Shown here piece after piece: positions 17,886 through 26,348 of a stretch of 64,000 nucleotides of DNA. Origin of the DNA: JAABQT01 sp035459025 (GTDB lineage Bacteria; Pseudomonadota; Gammaproteobacteria; Burkholderiales; SG8-39). The position numbers were made by a program, and so were the translations under genes. Location: positions 1 through 64,000 of the forward strand of contig DATHYT010000074.1 in NCBI GenBank assembly GCA_035459025.1. Reading direction: 5' to 3'. How positions within the stretch are numbered: the first letter of the stretch is position 1; each line of letters starts with the position of its first letter. The notes beneath the pieces are model-generated. The model was not told where the DNA came from. It searched no databases and saw only the letters and a list, made by a program, of their open reading frames with translations.

Positions 17886-18415
17886 AGCTCGTGGTGTTGG
17901 ACCGCGACGGCACCATCAATCACGACAGCGACCAGTACATCAAGTCGCCCGCGGAATGGAAGCCGATCAAGGGCAGCCTGGAGGCGATCGCGCGCCTTAC
18001 CCAGTCGGGCCATCGCGTCGTGGTGGCCACCAACCAGTCGGGGATCGCGCGCGGCCTGTTCGACATGACCACGCTCAACGCCATCCACGACGCCATGCAG
18101 CGCGCGGTGCAGCAGGCGGGCGGGCGCATCGACGCGATCTTCTTCTGCCCGCACGCGGGCGATGCGGACTGCGCCTGCCGCAAGCCCAGGCCCGGCATGC
18201 TGCTCGAGATCGCGCGGCGCATGAACGCGCCGCTGGAAGGCGTGCCGGTGGTGGGCGATGCGCTGCGCGACCTGCAGGCGGCGGCCGCGGTCGGCGCGCG
18301 GCCGGTCCTGGTGCTGACGGGCAAGGGCAAGCAAACGCGCGCCGCCGGCGGCCTGCCGCCCGGCACCGAGGTGTTCGACAACCTCGCCGCGTTCGCCGCC
18401 AAGGCCGCGCCGTGA
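17882..18415 (+). CDS. gmhB: D-glycero-beta-D-manno-heptose-1,7-bisphosphate 7-phosphatase
   Basis: GmhB removes the 7-phosphate in ADP-heptose synthesis for the LPS inner core. The 177-residue HAD-superfamily protein shows LDRDGTIN (nucleophile Asp10 region), VATNQSGIARG, the zinc loop CPHAGDADCACRKPRPGM (His plus three Cys) and VGDALRDLQAA. These are diagnostic for GmhB among HAD phosphatases. ATGA overlap with glyS upstream and GTGA overlap with plsC downstream show a tightly coupled run. The association glyS-gmhB-plsC is common in betaproteobacteria. Confidence 0.95.
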   Translation: MKLVVLDRDGTINHDSDQYIKSPAEWKPIKGSLEAIARLTQSGHRVVVATNQSGIARGLFDMTTLNAIHDAMQRAVQQAGGRIDAIFFCPHAGDADCACRKPRPGMLLEIARRMNAPLEGVPVVGDALRDLQAAAAVGARPVLVLTGKGKQTRAAGGLPPGTEVFDNLAAFAAKAAP

Positions 18416-19113
18416 CGCTCCTGCGCTCGGCGCTGTTCGCCCTGGCGCTGGTGGTCGTGACCCCGCCCTACGCGCTCATTGCGCTCGCCACCTTTCCCCT
18501 GCCGCGCCTCGTGCGCTACCGCGTCATCTCCGGCTGGTCGCGCCTGGTGGTGCGCCTTGCGCGCGCGATTGTCGGCATCCGCTGGACCGTGGAAGGGCGC
18601 GAGCACCTGCCCGCCAACCCCGCGGTGATCCTCGCCAAGCACCAGTCGGCCTGGGAGACGCTCGCCTTCCAGGAGATCTTCCCGCCGCAGGTGCTGGTGC
18701 TGAAGAAGGAGCTGCTGTGGATCCCGTTCTTCGGCTGGGGGCTCGCGCTGATGAGCCCGATCGCCATCGACCGCGCCAACGGCCGCGCGGCGCTCCGCGA
18801 CATCGCGCGCCGCGGCCGCGAGCGCCTGGCGCAGGGCTTCTGGGTGGTGATCTTTCCCGAGGGCACGCGGGTGCGCGTCGGCGAGAAGCGCGAGTACCAG
18901 CAGGGCGGCGCCTGGCTCGCGGCGCAGTGCGGCGTGCCCGTGGTGCCGGTGGCCCACAACGCCGGGCGCCTGTGGCCGCGCAACGCCTTCGTCAAGCGCG
19001 CCGGCAACGTTACCGTGCGCATCGGCCCGCCGATCCCGACCGAAGGCCGCGATGCGAAACAGATCAGCGCGCAGGCCGAGGCCTGGATCGAGGGCGAGCA
19101 GCGGACGTTGTAG
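18412..19113 (+). CDS. plsC: 1-acyl-sn-glycerol-3-phosphate acyltransferase
   Basis: The enzyme acylates lysophosphatidate to phosphatidate in phospholipid synthesis at the inner membrane. The 233-residue product has an N-terminal membrane helix (SALFALALVVVTPPYALIAL) and the acyltransferase motifs KHQSAWETL (HX4E form of HX4D), SPIAIDRANGRAALRD and FPEGTRVR. The GTG at 18412 overlaps the gmhB stop and retains the N-terminal helix. HX4E instead of HX4D is known in this family and is not a defect. Confidence 0.92.
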   Translation: MTLLRSALFALALVVVTPPYALIALATFPLPRLVRYRVISGWSRLVVRLARAIVGIRWTVEGREHLPANPAVILAKHQSAWETLAFQEIFPPQVLVLKKELLWIPFFGWGLALMSPIAIDRANGRAALRDIARRGRERLAQGFWVVIFPEGTRVRVGEKREYQQGGAWLAAQCGVPVVPVAHNAGRLWPRNAFVKRAGNVTVRIGPPIPTEGRDAKQISAQAEAWIEGEQRTL

Positions 19114-19125
19114 ACTGCCGGCACC

Positions 19126-19512
19126 ATGCGAATCCTCCACACCATGCTGCGCGTCGGAAACATGGAGCGCTCCGTGAAGTTCTATACGGAGGTGCTCGGG
19201 ATGAAGGTGCTGCGCACCACCGATCGTCCCGAGCAGAAGTACTCGCTCGCCTTCGTCGGCTACGACGACGAGTCGCGGGCCTCGGTGCTCGAGCTCACCT
19301 ACAACTACGGCACCGACAACTACGACCTGGGCACGGCCTACGGCCACGTCGCCATCGAGGTGGACAACGCCGCGGCCATGTGCGAGGCCGTGGCCGCGAA
19401 GGGCGGCAAGGTCACGCGCGCGGCGGGACCGGTGAAGGGCGGCACCACGGTGATCGCCTTCGTCGAGGATCCCGACGGCTACAAGATCGAGTTTATCGAG
19501 CGCAAGAAATAG
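19126..19512 (+). CDS. gloA: Lactoylglutathione lyase (glyoxalase I)
   Basis: Glyoxalase I isomerises the methylglyoxal-glutathione hemithioacetal to S-lactoylglutathione. The 128-residue product matches the short Ni2+-type enzyme. Metal ligands are His5 (RILHTMLRVGN), Glu56 (VLELTYNYGTDNY), His74 (YGHVAIEVD) and Glu122 (YKIEFIERKK). A -10-like TAGACT overlaps the plsC end, twelve bases before the ATG, so it may have its own promoter. A terminator follows immediately. Confidence 0.96.
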   Translation: MRILHTMLRVGNMERSVKFYTEVLGMKVLRTTDRPEQKYSLAFVGYDDESRASVLELTYNYGTDNYDLGTAYGHVAIEVDNAAAMCEAVAAKGGKVTRAAGPVKGGTTVIAFVEDPDGYKIEFIERKK

Positions 19513-19539
19513 AAAAGGGCGCCAGCGGCGCCCCTTTTT
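19513..19539 (+). terminator. Rho-independent terminator after gloA
   Basis: Stem GGGCGCC-AGC-GGCGCCC, preceded by four A and followed by C and five T. It directly follows the gloA stop. The A-run on the other side makes it potentially bidirectional, serving the convergent sodC gene as well. Confidence 0.85.
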
Positions 19540-19558
19540 CCTTTAGTCCCGAACCCGC

Positions 19559-20077
19559 TCAGTTCGCCTTGATCACCCCGCACGCCAGGCGCGCGCCCGC
19601 ATTGCCCGTGGGTTGCGTCTTGTAGTCGTCGGGATCGGCGTGCACGATCACCGCGCGCCCGACGATGTTCGCCGGGCCCGCGGTCAGCGTGACGATGTCA
19701 AGATCGGCGCTCAGCTTCGCCTTGCCCTTGGCGTCGGCCTTGAGATTCGGCATGTCGCCCGCATGGTGCTCGCTGCCCTGCGGCCCGTGCGGCTTGCCAT
19801 AGGGATTGAAGTGCCCCTTGGCGCTCAAGCCGTCGCCCGAGCTGCAATCGCCCACCTCGTGGATGTGAAAGCCGAACTCCTGGTTCGGCGCCAGGCGAAT
19901 GAGCTGCGCGGTGACGCGCACCTTGCCGCCGGCCTGCTCGAAATTCACCTCGCCGACTACCTTGTTGCCCTTGGTCGGCTCCAAGCCCGCCGACGCGCGC
20001 AGCGGCTCGTCCGACATCGTCTGGCAGCCCGCCAGGGCGGCCGTTGTAAGTAGCGCGAGCACATGTCCGGCTTTCAT
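19559..20077 (-). CDS. sodC: Cu/Zn superoxide dismutase, lipoprotein form
   Basis: SodC dismutates superoxide in the periplasm. The 172-residue product begins MKAGHVLALLTTAALAGCQT: a signal peptide with lipobox ALAGC, so it is probably lipid-anchored. Copper and zinc ligands are visible in GFHIHEVGDC, GHFNPYGKPHG, EHHAGDMPNL and VIVHADPDDY. The disulfide Cys pair is GDCSSGDG and LACGVIKAN at the C-terminus. The start was set at the ATG whose signal peptide is intact; the longer open frame runs into rsmA. It is a monocistronic gene convergent with gloA. Confidence 0.96.
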   Translation of the reverse strand: MKAGHVLALLTTAALAGCQTMSDEPLRASAGLEPTKGNKVVGEVNFEQAGGKVRVTAQLIRLAPNQEFGFHIHEVGDCSSGDGLSAKGHFNPYGKPHGPQGSEHHAGDMPNLKADAKGKAKLSADLDIVTLTAGPANIVGRAVIVHADPDDYKTQPTGNAGARLACGVIKAN

Positions 20078-20135
20078 CTGAGCGTCTCCTCGAGTCTGGG
20101 TGCGAGCGGATTGTACTCGGCACGCCTGCCGGCTC

Positions 20136-20897
20136 TCAACAAAGTGTCGAAATGGTGCGCCGCGCAATGCGCACGTAGTCGGCCGGGGACAGATTCTCCG
20201 GCCGCAGCCGGGCGTCGATGCCGAGCGCCTCGAGCGCCTCAGCGGGCAGCCCGAGCGCATTGCGCAGGGTCTTGCGCCGGGCACTGAACGCCCGGCGCAC
20301 GAGCTCGGCGAAGCCCTCGACGTCCCGGTCGAGCGGCTCGGCGAGGGGGACCAGCCGCACCACCGCCGATTCCACTTGCGGCGGCGGGCGAAACGCGCCG
20401 GCGGCGACGCGGAACAGCTTCTGCATGGTGAAACGTGCCTGCAACATCACCGAGAGCCGCCCGTAGGCCGCCGTCGAGGGCGGCGCGACCATGCGCTCCA
20501 CCACCTCGCGTTGCAGCATGAAATGCAGGTCGCGCAACCGGTCCGCGAAGCGCGCAAGGTGGAACAGCAGCGGCGTCGAGATGTTGTAGGGCAGGTTGCC
20601 GACGACGCGCGCCCCCGGCGGCAGAGCGCCGAAGTCGAACTCGAGCGCGTCTGCGACGTGCACCTTGATGCGCTCGGCGGCCAGCGCCGCGGCGAGGTCG
20701 CGGTCGATCTCGATCGCCTCCAGCCGCGCGGCGCGCGCGGCGAGCGGCCGCGTCAGCACGCCCTCGCCGGGGCCGATCTCGACGATGAAATCGTCCGCGG
20801 ACGGCGCCACCGCCTCGACGATGCGCCGCACCACCGCGGCGTCGTGCAGGAAATGCTGGCCGAACCTCTTACGCGGCCGATGCGAGCTTGCGCGCAA
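20136..20897 (-). CDS. rsmA: 16S rRNA (adenine1518/1519-N6)-dimethyltransferase
   Basis: RsmA (KsgA) dimethylates two adjacent adenines in helix 45 of 16S rRNA. Motif I is FIVEIGPGEGVLTRPL, motif IV is VVGNLPYNISTPLLFH, and PRKRFGQHFLHD is the N-terminal signature. No ATG or GTG is available: the first usable codon is the TTG at 20897, with GAGG nine bases upstream, which overlaps the pdxA end by 29 bases. A second TTG at 20924 would add nine residues. A rare start codon and overlap suggest low, pdxA-coupled expression. Confidence 0.93.
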   Translation of the reverse strand: MRASSHRPRKRFGQHFLHDAAVVRRIVEAVAPSADDFIVEIGPGEGVLTRPLAARAARLEAIEIDRDLAAALAAERIKVHVADALEFDFGALPPGARVVGNLPYNISTPLLFHLARFADRLRDLHFMLQREVVERMVAPPSTAAYGRLSVMLQARFTMQKLFRVAAGAFRPPPQVESAVVRLVPLAEPLDRDVEGFAELVRRAFSARRKTLRNALGLPAEALEALGIDARLRPENLSPADYVRIARRTISTLC

Positions 20898-21768
20898 GCT
20901 TGAGCGCCTCGAGCAGGCTGCCAACGTCGGCGCGCCCCTTGCCGGCGATATCGAGCGCAGTGCCGTGGTCCACCGAAGTGCGCACGAACGGCAGGCCGAG
21001 CGTGACGTTGACGCCGCGGCCGAAGCTTGCGTACTTCAGCACCGGCAAGCCCTGGTCGTGATACAGCGCGAGCGCGCAGTCGGCGGCTTTGAGCCGCGCC
21101 GGCACGAACAGCGTATCGGCCGGGATCGGCCCCTCGGCCGCGATGCCGAGCTTGCGCGCCGCGGCGATGGCCGGCTCGATCGTGTCGCGCTCCTCGGTGC
21201 CGAGGTGACCCGACTCGCCGCTGTGCGGATTGAGGCCGGCGACCAGGATGCGCGGACGGCGGATGCCGAAGCGCTTTTGCAGGCCGGCGTGCACGACGCG
21301 CAGCGTCGCGAGCAGCCCGTCGCGCGTGATGGCGCGCGGCACCGCCGCGAGCGGCAGGTGGGTGGTGGCGAGCGCGACCCGCAGGCCCCCGCCCACCAGC
21401 ATCATCACCACGTGCGGTGCGCCCGCCTTCGCCGCCAGGTACTCGGTGTGCCCGGTGAACGCGATGCCGGCGTCGTTGATCGCGCCCTTGTGCACCGGCG
21501 CCGTCACCATCGCGTCGTACTCGCCGGCGAGGCACCCGGCCGCCGCGCGATCGAGGAGCGCCAGCACGTAGCGGCTGTTCGCCGGGTCGAGCCGCCCCGC
21601 CCTGCGCGGCGCCGCGAGCGGCACGTGCTCGATGTTCGCGCAGCCCCGCAGCAGCGAGCGGTCGCCGATCGCCACGAGCCGCGCGCCGCGGAAAACGCGC
21701 GCCGCCGCGACGCACAGCTCCGGGCCGACGCCCGCCGGCTCGCCCGACGTGAGGGCGATCGTCGCCAC
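20869..21768 (-). CDS. pdxA: 4-hydroxythreonine-4-phosphate dehydrogenase
   Basis: PdxA makes the amino-ketone that PdxJ condenses to pyridoxine 5'-phosphate. Visible are IALTSGEPAGVGPELC (N-terminal), TAPVHKGAINDAG (metal His), GLNPHSGESGHLGTEE (metal His) and ALYHDQGLPVLKYASFGRGVN. The product is 299 residues, about 30 shorter than typical PdxA. The missing part is the variable surface segment between the first beta-alpha unit and LDPANSRYVLALLD. All metal and substrate residues remain, so it is probably active. The GTG at 21768 lies two bases from the surA stop. The order lptD-surA-pdxA-rsmA is conserved. Confidence 0.94.
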   Translation of the reverse strand: MATIALTSGEPAGVGPELCVAAARVFRGARLVAIGDRSLLRGCANIEHVPLAAPRRAGRLDPANSRYVLALLDRAAAGCLAGEYDAMVTAPVHKGAINDAGIAFTGHTEYLAAKAGAPHVVMMLVGGGLRVALATTHLPLAAVPRAITRDGLLATLRVVHAGLQKRFGIRRPRILVAGLNPHSGESGHLGTEERDTIEPAIAAARKLGIAAEGPIPADTLFVPARLKAADCALALYHDQGLPVLKYASFGRGVNVTLGLPFVRTSVDHGTALDIAGKGRADVGSLLEALKLARKLASAA

Positions 21769-21770
21769 GC

Positions 21771-23066
21771 TCAGCGCTCTTCGAGCCGCAGCTCGACGTA
21801 GGTGCGGTCGCGAAGCTGGCGCAGCCAGTCCTGGTAGGCCTCGTCGGCCTTTCTTTCGCGCAGCGCCTGGCGCGCCTGCAGGCGCTGGCGCTCGGCGCTC
21901 ACGTCGGCGGCGCGCCGCTCCAGCACCTGGATCAGGTGGAAGCCGAACGGCGTGCGTACCGGCGGGCTGAGCTCGCCGGGGCCGAGCGCGTTCATGGCGC
22001 GCTCGAACTCGGGCACCGTGTCGCCGGGATACACCCAGCCGAGCTCGCCGCCGCGCGCCGCGGTGCCATCCTCGGAATTGAGCCGCGCGAGCTCGGCGAA
22101 ATCGGCCCCCGCCGAGATGCGCTCGCGCAGGCCCCCCAGGCGCCGGCGCGCGTCCTCCTCGGACACGATCTCGTTGGTCTTGACCAGGATGTGGCGCGCG
22201 CGCGTCTGCGTCACCGCCGCGGCGGCGCCCGCGCCGCGCCGTCCGAGCAGCTTGACGACGTGAAAGCCCGCCGGGCTGCGCAACAGCTCGCTCACCGTGC
22301 CCGGCTGCATGTCGCGCAGCGCCTCGGCGAACAGTTCCGGCAGCCGCCCCGGGGTGCGCCAGCCCAGCGCGCCGCCCTGCAGCGCGTCGCCGGCGTCCGA
22401 ATGGCTGGCGGCGAGGCGCGCGAAGTCGGCGCCCGCACGCGCCTCCTCGCGCACGCGCGCGGCGCGCGCGCGGGCCTGCGCCACCTGCTCGGGGCTCGCC
22501 TGCTCCGGCACGCGCACCAGGATGTGCGCCGCGTCGTATTCGACCGCATCCGCCAGGCCCGCCTTGTTGTCTTCCAGGAAGGCGTCGATCTCGGCCTCGC
22601 TCACCTGCACGCGGTCCTCCACCTCGCGGTCGCGCAGGCGTGCGAGCAGGATCTGCTGGCGCAGCTCGGCGCGGAACTCCTCGAAGTCGATGCCGTCGCG
22701 CTCCAGCACGCGGCGGAACTCGGCCAGCGCCATGCCGTTGTTCTGCGCGACGCGCTGCACCGCGCGATCGAGCTGCAGCTCGTCGACGCGCAGCCCCGTG
22801 CTCTCGGCGAGCTGCAGCTGCGCCTTGTCGAGCACCAGCCGCTCCAGCACCTGGCGCTGCAGCACGCCACGCTCCGGCGCCGCGATGCGCTGGCGCCGCA
22901 GCTCGGCGGCGGCGCGCTCGGTGCGCTGGGCGAGTTCGGTCAGCGTGATCACGTCCTTGTTCACGACGGCGACCACCCGATCGACGAGCACTGCGTCGCG
23001 CGCCGCCGCGGCGGCCGGGACGAGCGCGGCGAGCGCGAGCAGCAGGCCGGCGGCGGGCCGCGTCAT
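21771..23066 (-). CDS. surA: Periplasmic chaperone/peptidyl-prolyl isomerase SurA
   Basis: SurA escorts unfolded outer-membrane proteins such as LptD and porins through the periplasm. The 431-residue product has a signal peptide (MTRPAAGLLLALAALVPAAA), an N-terminal chaperone region (VDRVVAVVNKDVITLTEL), two parvulin domains (AAHILVRVPEQASPE... and RARHILVKTNEIVSEEDA...) and a C-terminal helix segment. The ATG at 23066 immediately follows the lptD stop (TGAATG), so the two are coupled, as in E. coli. Confidence 0.96.
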   Translation of the reverse strand: MTRPAAGLLLALAALVPAAAAARDAVLVDRVVAVVNKDVITLTELAQRTERAAAELRRQRIAAPERGVLQRQVLERLVLDKAQLQLAESTGLRVDELQLDRAVQRVAQNNGMALAEFRRVLERDGIDFEEFRAELRQQILLARLRDREVEDRVQVSEAEIDAFLEDNKAGLADAVEYDAAHILVRVPEQASPEQVAQARARAARVREEARAGADFARLAASHSDAGDALQGGALGWRTPGRLPELFAEALRDMQPGTVSELLRSPAGFHVVKLLGRRGAGAAAAVTQTRARHILVKTNEIVSEEDARRRLGGLRERISAGADFAELARLNSEDGTAARGGELGWVYPGDTVPEFERAMNALGPGELSPPVRTPFGFHLIQVLERRAADVSAERQRLQARQALRERKADEAYQDWLRQLRDRTYVELRLEER

Positions 23067-25307
23067 TCAGTTCGCCCCCTCGAAGGGCGCCGCCGGCTGC
23101 AGGCTGGGGGGCACCAGCGTCTGGTCGCGCGGATTGGTCACCGAGTAGCCCGGGACGTTGCGGCGGAACAGGTTCACCGTTTCGCTGGAGCCGATCTGGC
23201 CGAGGCCATTGAATTCGAGCTGGAACAGAATCGCTTTCGAGGTCACGTCGGTTGCCGCCTGCACGCGCTGCGCCACCGCCCGGAACACCCAGCAGCCGCC
23301 GTTGTACTCGATGCCACCCAGCGCTTCCAGCAAGCGGCGGTCGCGCAGCGAGTAATTGTATCGTCCGATCGCATACCAGCCGCCCTGGACCGGCCACTGG
23401 GCCGAAAGATCCCATTGCCGCACCTGCTCCCGGTTGAAGCGGTAGCTGAAATTCAGCACCTTGGCGATCTCGGGCGCGTAGCGCAGCTGCAGGCCGTAGC
23501 GTTCGGTGCGCGAGTTGCGCGGGTTGTACTGCAGCGCGCCGTCGAAGGTCCAGTGGCGCGCGAAGCGCCCGCCGGCCGAGGCGAGCCAGTCGGACTCGGT
23601 CGAGGTACGCAGCGTCGAGGACGCGGTGAGGCCGACGCGCTCCTCGGCGAAGTAGTAGCGCTGCCCGAGGGTGGCGCGCAGGCGCTCCTCGCCGCGCTCG
23701 TTCAGCAGGCGCGAGGTGAGCGCCCAGGTGATCTGGTTGGCGTCGCCAAAGCGGTCGCCGCCGACGAAGCGGTTTTCCGAAAACAGCTGCGCGTAGTTGA
23801 AGTCCGCCAGCGCCGTATCGAATAGCGGCAGCTGCGATTGCTCGCGGAACGGCGCGTAGACGTAGAACAGGCGCGGCTCGAGCGTTTGCGTCAGCCGCTC
23901 GCCGAACCAGTCCGTGCCGCGGTCGAAAAGCAGCCCGGCGTCCAGGCTCAGCCAGGGAATGCTCACCGTCTGGCGCTCGGGCTGGCCGGCGGCGGTGCGG
24001 CTCAGCTCGTAGCGCGAATGGCGCGCGCCGAACCGCGGCGTGAGGAAGTAGCCGGGCGCGGTGAGCGGCATGCTGAGCACCGGGTTGACGGTGCTGCGCT
24101 CGCCTTCGACCAGCGTCGGGTGCGTGAAGCGCGCGTACTCGATCGGCAGCGCGCCGTCGAGCAGCCCGCCCATGTCGTTGCGCGCGACCGACAGGTTGAG
24201 CTGCGGCACGCGGTGGTACGGCGGCACGATCGGCGCGAGCGGGTCCTGCAGCGTCTGGAAGCGCTGCACCCGCCCCTGCAGGCTGAGGCCGGTGCCGCCG
24301 AAGCTGCGCCCGTACTGCAGATAGCCGTCGCGCTGCAGGTTGCCGGTGGCAACCTGGCGCACGTCGCTGTACAGGTCGACGAAATAGCGGTCGTCGGACA
24401 CGTGGTTCACGTCGACCTTGGCGGTGAGCGCCGGGGTAAAGCGGTGCTCGTGCTGCACCGAATAGCCGGTGCGCGAGCGACCGAGCAGCTTGTCCTCGGG
24501 CAGGTACTCCAGGCGCGCCTCGCCGTTGAAGCTGCGGCCGAGGTAGCGGTACAGGGTCTTCAGCTGCTCGCCGCGCTTGGACATGAACGTCGGGGTGAGG
24601 GTCGCGTCCTGCTCGGGTGCGATGTTCCAGTAGAACGGCACCGTGAGCTCACCCCCGCGCAGCGTGGTCTGCGCGTAGTGCGGCGGCAGCAGCCCGCTCT
24701 TGCGCCGGTTCTCCAGCGGGAAGCTGAAGTACGGCGTGCCGAGGATCGGGACATCGAAGAAGCGCAGGCGCGCGCCGCGCGCCACGCCCGTTTCCTCGGT
24801 GTAGTCGAGCTCGAGCTCGCTCGCCTCGAGCCGCCAGTCGTCGTTGCCCGGCTCGCAGGTGGTGAAATGCGCGCCGCTGAAAAGGTAGCGTCCGCGCCCC
24901 CTGAACTCGATGCGCTCGGCGCCGCCGCGCGCGGTCTGCTTGCGCCGCATGAGGAAGGTGGGCGCTTCCATGACGCCGGTGTCGTCGGTCGTGTCGTAGA
25001 TGAGGCGCGGCCCGAAGAAGCGGTCTGTGCCCTGCGCGACGCGCACGCCGCCGTCGGCCTCGAGACGGCCGAACTCGCGGTTGAACTTGAGGTACTCGGC
25101 GTAGATCTGGGACTCGCCCTGCCGGAACTCGACGCCGCCGCGCGCCGTCACTTCCAGGCCCGAGATGCCCTCGATCGACTGCGCGTCGATGGTCGCCGGC
25201 TCGCGGGCCTCGGGCGCCGGCATCTGCGCAAACGCGGCGCACGCCGCCAGCAGCGACGCGCAGCCGGCAACCTGGGTGGCCAGCTTACGCGCTGGAAAAC
25301 GCTGCAT
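23067..25307 (-). CDS. lptD: LPS-assembly protein LptD
   Basis: LptD is the outer-membrane beta barrel that, with LptE, inserts LPS into the outer leaflet. The 746-residue product has a signal peptide (MQRFPARKLATQVAGCASLL...), an OstA/LptA-like N-terminal jellyroll (SIEGISGLEVTARGGVEFRQ, GTDRFFGPRLIYDTTDD), and the barrel domain with many alternating strands ending near VPGYSVTNPRDQTLVPP. Cys residues at FTTCEPGNDD and YNGGCWVFRA fit the known inter-domain disulfide, which DsbC (6839-7567) would help form. The start at 25307 leaves 69 bases to the divergent amgK; the far longer open frame upstream is a shadow of amgK. Confidence 0.95.
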   Translation of the reverse strand: MQRFPARKLATQVAGCASLLAACAAFAQMPAPEAREPATIDAQSIEGISGLEVTARGGVEFRQGESQIYAEYLKFNREFGRLEADGGVRVAQGTDRFFGPRLIYDTTDDTGVMEAPTFLMRRKQTARGGAERIEFRGRGRYLFSGAHFTTCEPGNDDWRLEASELELDYTEETGVARGARLRFFDVPILGTPYFSFPLENRRKSGLLPPHYAQTTLRGGELTVPFYWNIAPEQDATLTPTFMSKRGEQLKTLYRYLGRSFNGEARLEYLPEDKLLGRSRTGYSVQHEHRFTPALTAKVDVNHVSDDRYFVDLYSDVRQVATGNLQRDGYLQYGRSFGGTGLSLQGRVQRFQTLQDPLAPIVPPYHRVPQLNLSVARNDMGGLLDGALPIEYARFTHPTLVEGERSTVNPVLSMPLTAPGYFLTPRFGARHSRYELSRTAAGQPERQTVSIPWLSLDAGLLFDRGTDWFGERLTQTLEPRLFYVYAPFREQSQLPLFDTALADFNYAQLFSENRFVGGDRFGDANQITWALTSRLLNERGEERLRATLGQRYYFAEERVGLTASSTLRTSTESDWLASAGGRFARHWTFDGALQYNPRNSRTERYGLQLRYAPEIAKVLNFSYRFNREQVRQWDLSAQWPVQGGWYAIGRYNYSLRDRRLLEALGGIEYNGGCWVFRAVAQRVQAATDVTSKAILFQLEFNGLGQIGSSETVNLFRRNVPGYSVTNPRDQTLVPPSLQPAAPFEGAN

Positions 25308-25337
25308 GAACGAGGGAGAGAGACCGGACCTTTGCGT

Positions 25338-25343
25338 GTAAAA
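25338..25343 (+). promoter_or_regulatory. Possible -10 of the amgK-murU-pepP-ubiH run
   Basis: TAAAAT lies in the short gap between divergent lptD and amgK, 34 bases before the amgK GTG. No strong -35 is visible. It is the only AT-rich hexamer in the gap. Confidence 0.3.
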
Positions 25344-25376
25344 TCGCACAATTCCGCGCCAGGCGCAACGCAACTC

Positions 25377-26348
25377 GTGGATCACAGGCTCGCTGCGCTC
25401 ACGCGCTGGCTCGCCGGGCCGCTCGGCGGCCCGGAGTTCACCCTCAGCGTCGCTTCCGCCGACGCCAGCTTTCGCCGCTACTTCCGCGTCACCCGCGCCG
25501 ATGGGCGCAGCTTGATCGCCATGGACGCGCCTCCCGAGCACGAGGACTGTGCCGCGTTCGTGCACGTGGCGCGGCTGCTGCGCGCCGCGGGCGTGAACGC
25601 GCCCGAAGTGCACGCCGAGGATCTGGCGCAGGGGTTCCTCCTGCTCACCGATCTGGGCACCGTCACCTACCTCGACGCGCTGAACGACGCGAACGCCGAT
25701 GCGCTGATGCGCGACGCGATCGCCGCGCTCCTCAAGTGGCAGCAGGCGACGCGCGACGCGACGCTGCCGCCGTACGACGAGGCGCTGCTGCGCCGCGAGC
25801 TCGCGCTGTTTCCGGACTGGTACGTGGGCCGGCATCTCAAGCGCGAGCTGTCGGCCGCGCAACGCGCCCAATGGGAAGCGCTGTGCGCGGCGCTCGTGGC
25901 GAGCGCCCTGGCGCAGCCGCCGGTGTACGTGCATCGCGACTACATGCCGAGAAACCTCATGCTGAGCGAGCCGAACCCCGGCGTGCTCGATTTCCAGGAC
26001 GCGGTCATCGGGCCCATCACCTACGACATCGCCTCGCTCACGCGCGACGCGTTCCTCAGCTGGGATGAGGCGCGCGTGCTCGACTGGTCGGTGCGCTACT
26101 GGGAAGGCGCGAAGCGCGCGGGCCTGCCGGTGGCCGCCGACTTCGCGGAGCACTGGCGCGCGCAGGAATGGATGGGGCTGCAGCGGCACCTGAAGGTGCT
26201 CGGCATCTTCGCGCGCCTCACCTACCGCGACGGCAAGGCAAGATACGTCGCCGATGCGCCGCGCTTTCTCGGCTACGCGCGCGCGGCGGCGCGGCGCTAC
26301 GTCGCGCTCGCGCCGCTCGCGCGGCTGCTGGACGAGCTGCACGCATGA
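25377..26348 (+). CDS. amgK: N-acetylmuramate/N-acetylglucosamine kinase
   Basis: AmgK phosphorylates MurNAc and GlcNAc at C1 in the cell-wall recycling route that bypasses de novo UDP-MurNAc synthesis. The 323-residue product has the aminoglycoside phosphotransferase fold: ASADASFRRYFRVTRADG (nucleotide loop), GFLLLTDLGTVTYLDAL, VYVHRDYMPRNLML (HRD catalytic loop) and GVLDFQDAVIGPITYDIASL (metal Asp). The partner MurU follows with an ATGA overlap, and this pairing makes the specific name secure. The GTG at 25377 is the most likely start. Upstream is lptD in divergent orientation, the arrangement known from pseudomonads. Confidence 0.9.
   Translation: MDHRLAALTRWLAGPLGGPEFTLSVASADASFRRYFRVTRADGRSLIAMDAPPEHEDCAAFVHVARLLRAAGVNAPEVHAEDLAQGFLLLTDLGTVTYLDALNDANADALMRDAIAALLKWQQATRDATLPPYDEALLRRELALFPDWYVGRHLKRELSAAQRAQWEALCAALVASALAQPPVYVHRDYMPRNLMLSEPNPGVLDFQDAVIGPITYDIASLTRDAFLSWDEARVLDWSVRYWEGAKRAGLPVAADFAEHWRAQEWMGLQRHLKVLGIFARLTYRDGKARYVADAPRFLGYARAAARRYVALAPLARLLDELHA

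Noticed and set aside
20869..23415. An 848-codon version of pdxA
   Set aside because: The extension is an out-of-frame shadow of surA and lptD with Arg/Ala/Gly-rich composition.
23067..26342. A 1091-codon version of lptD
   Set aside because: The extra N-terminal 345 codons are antisense to amgK; the ATG at 25307 has a proper signal peptide.
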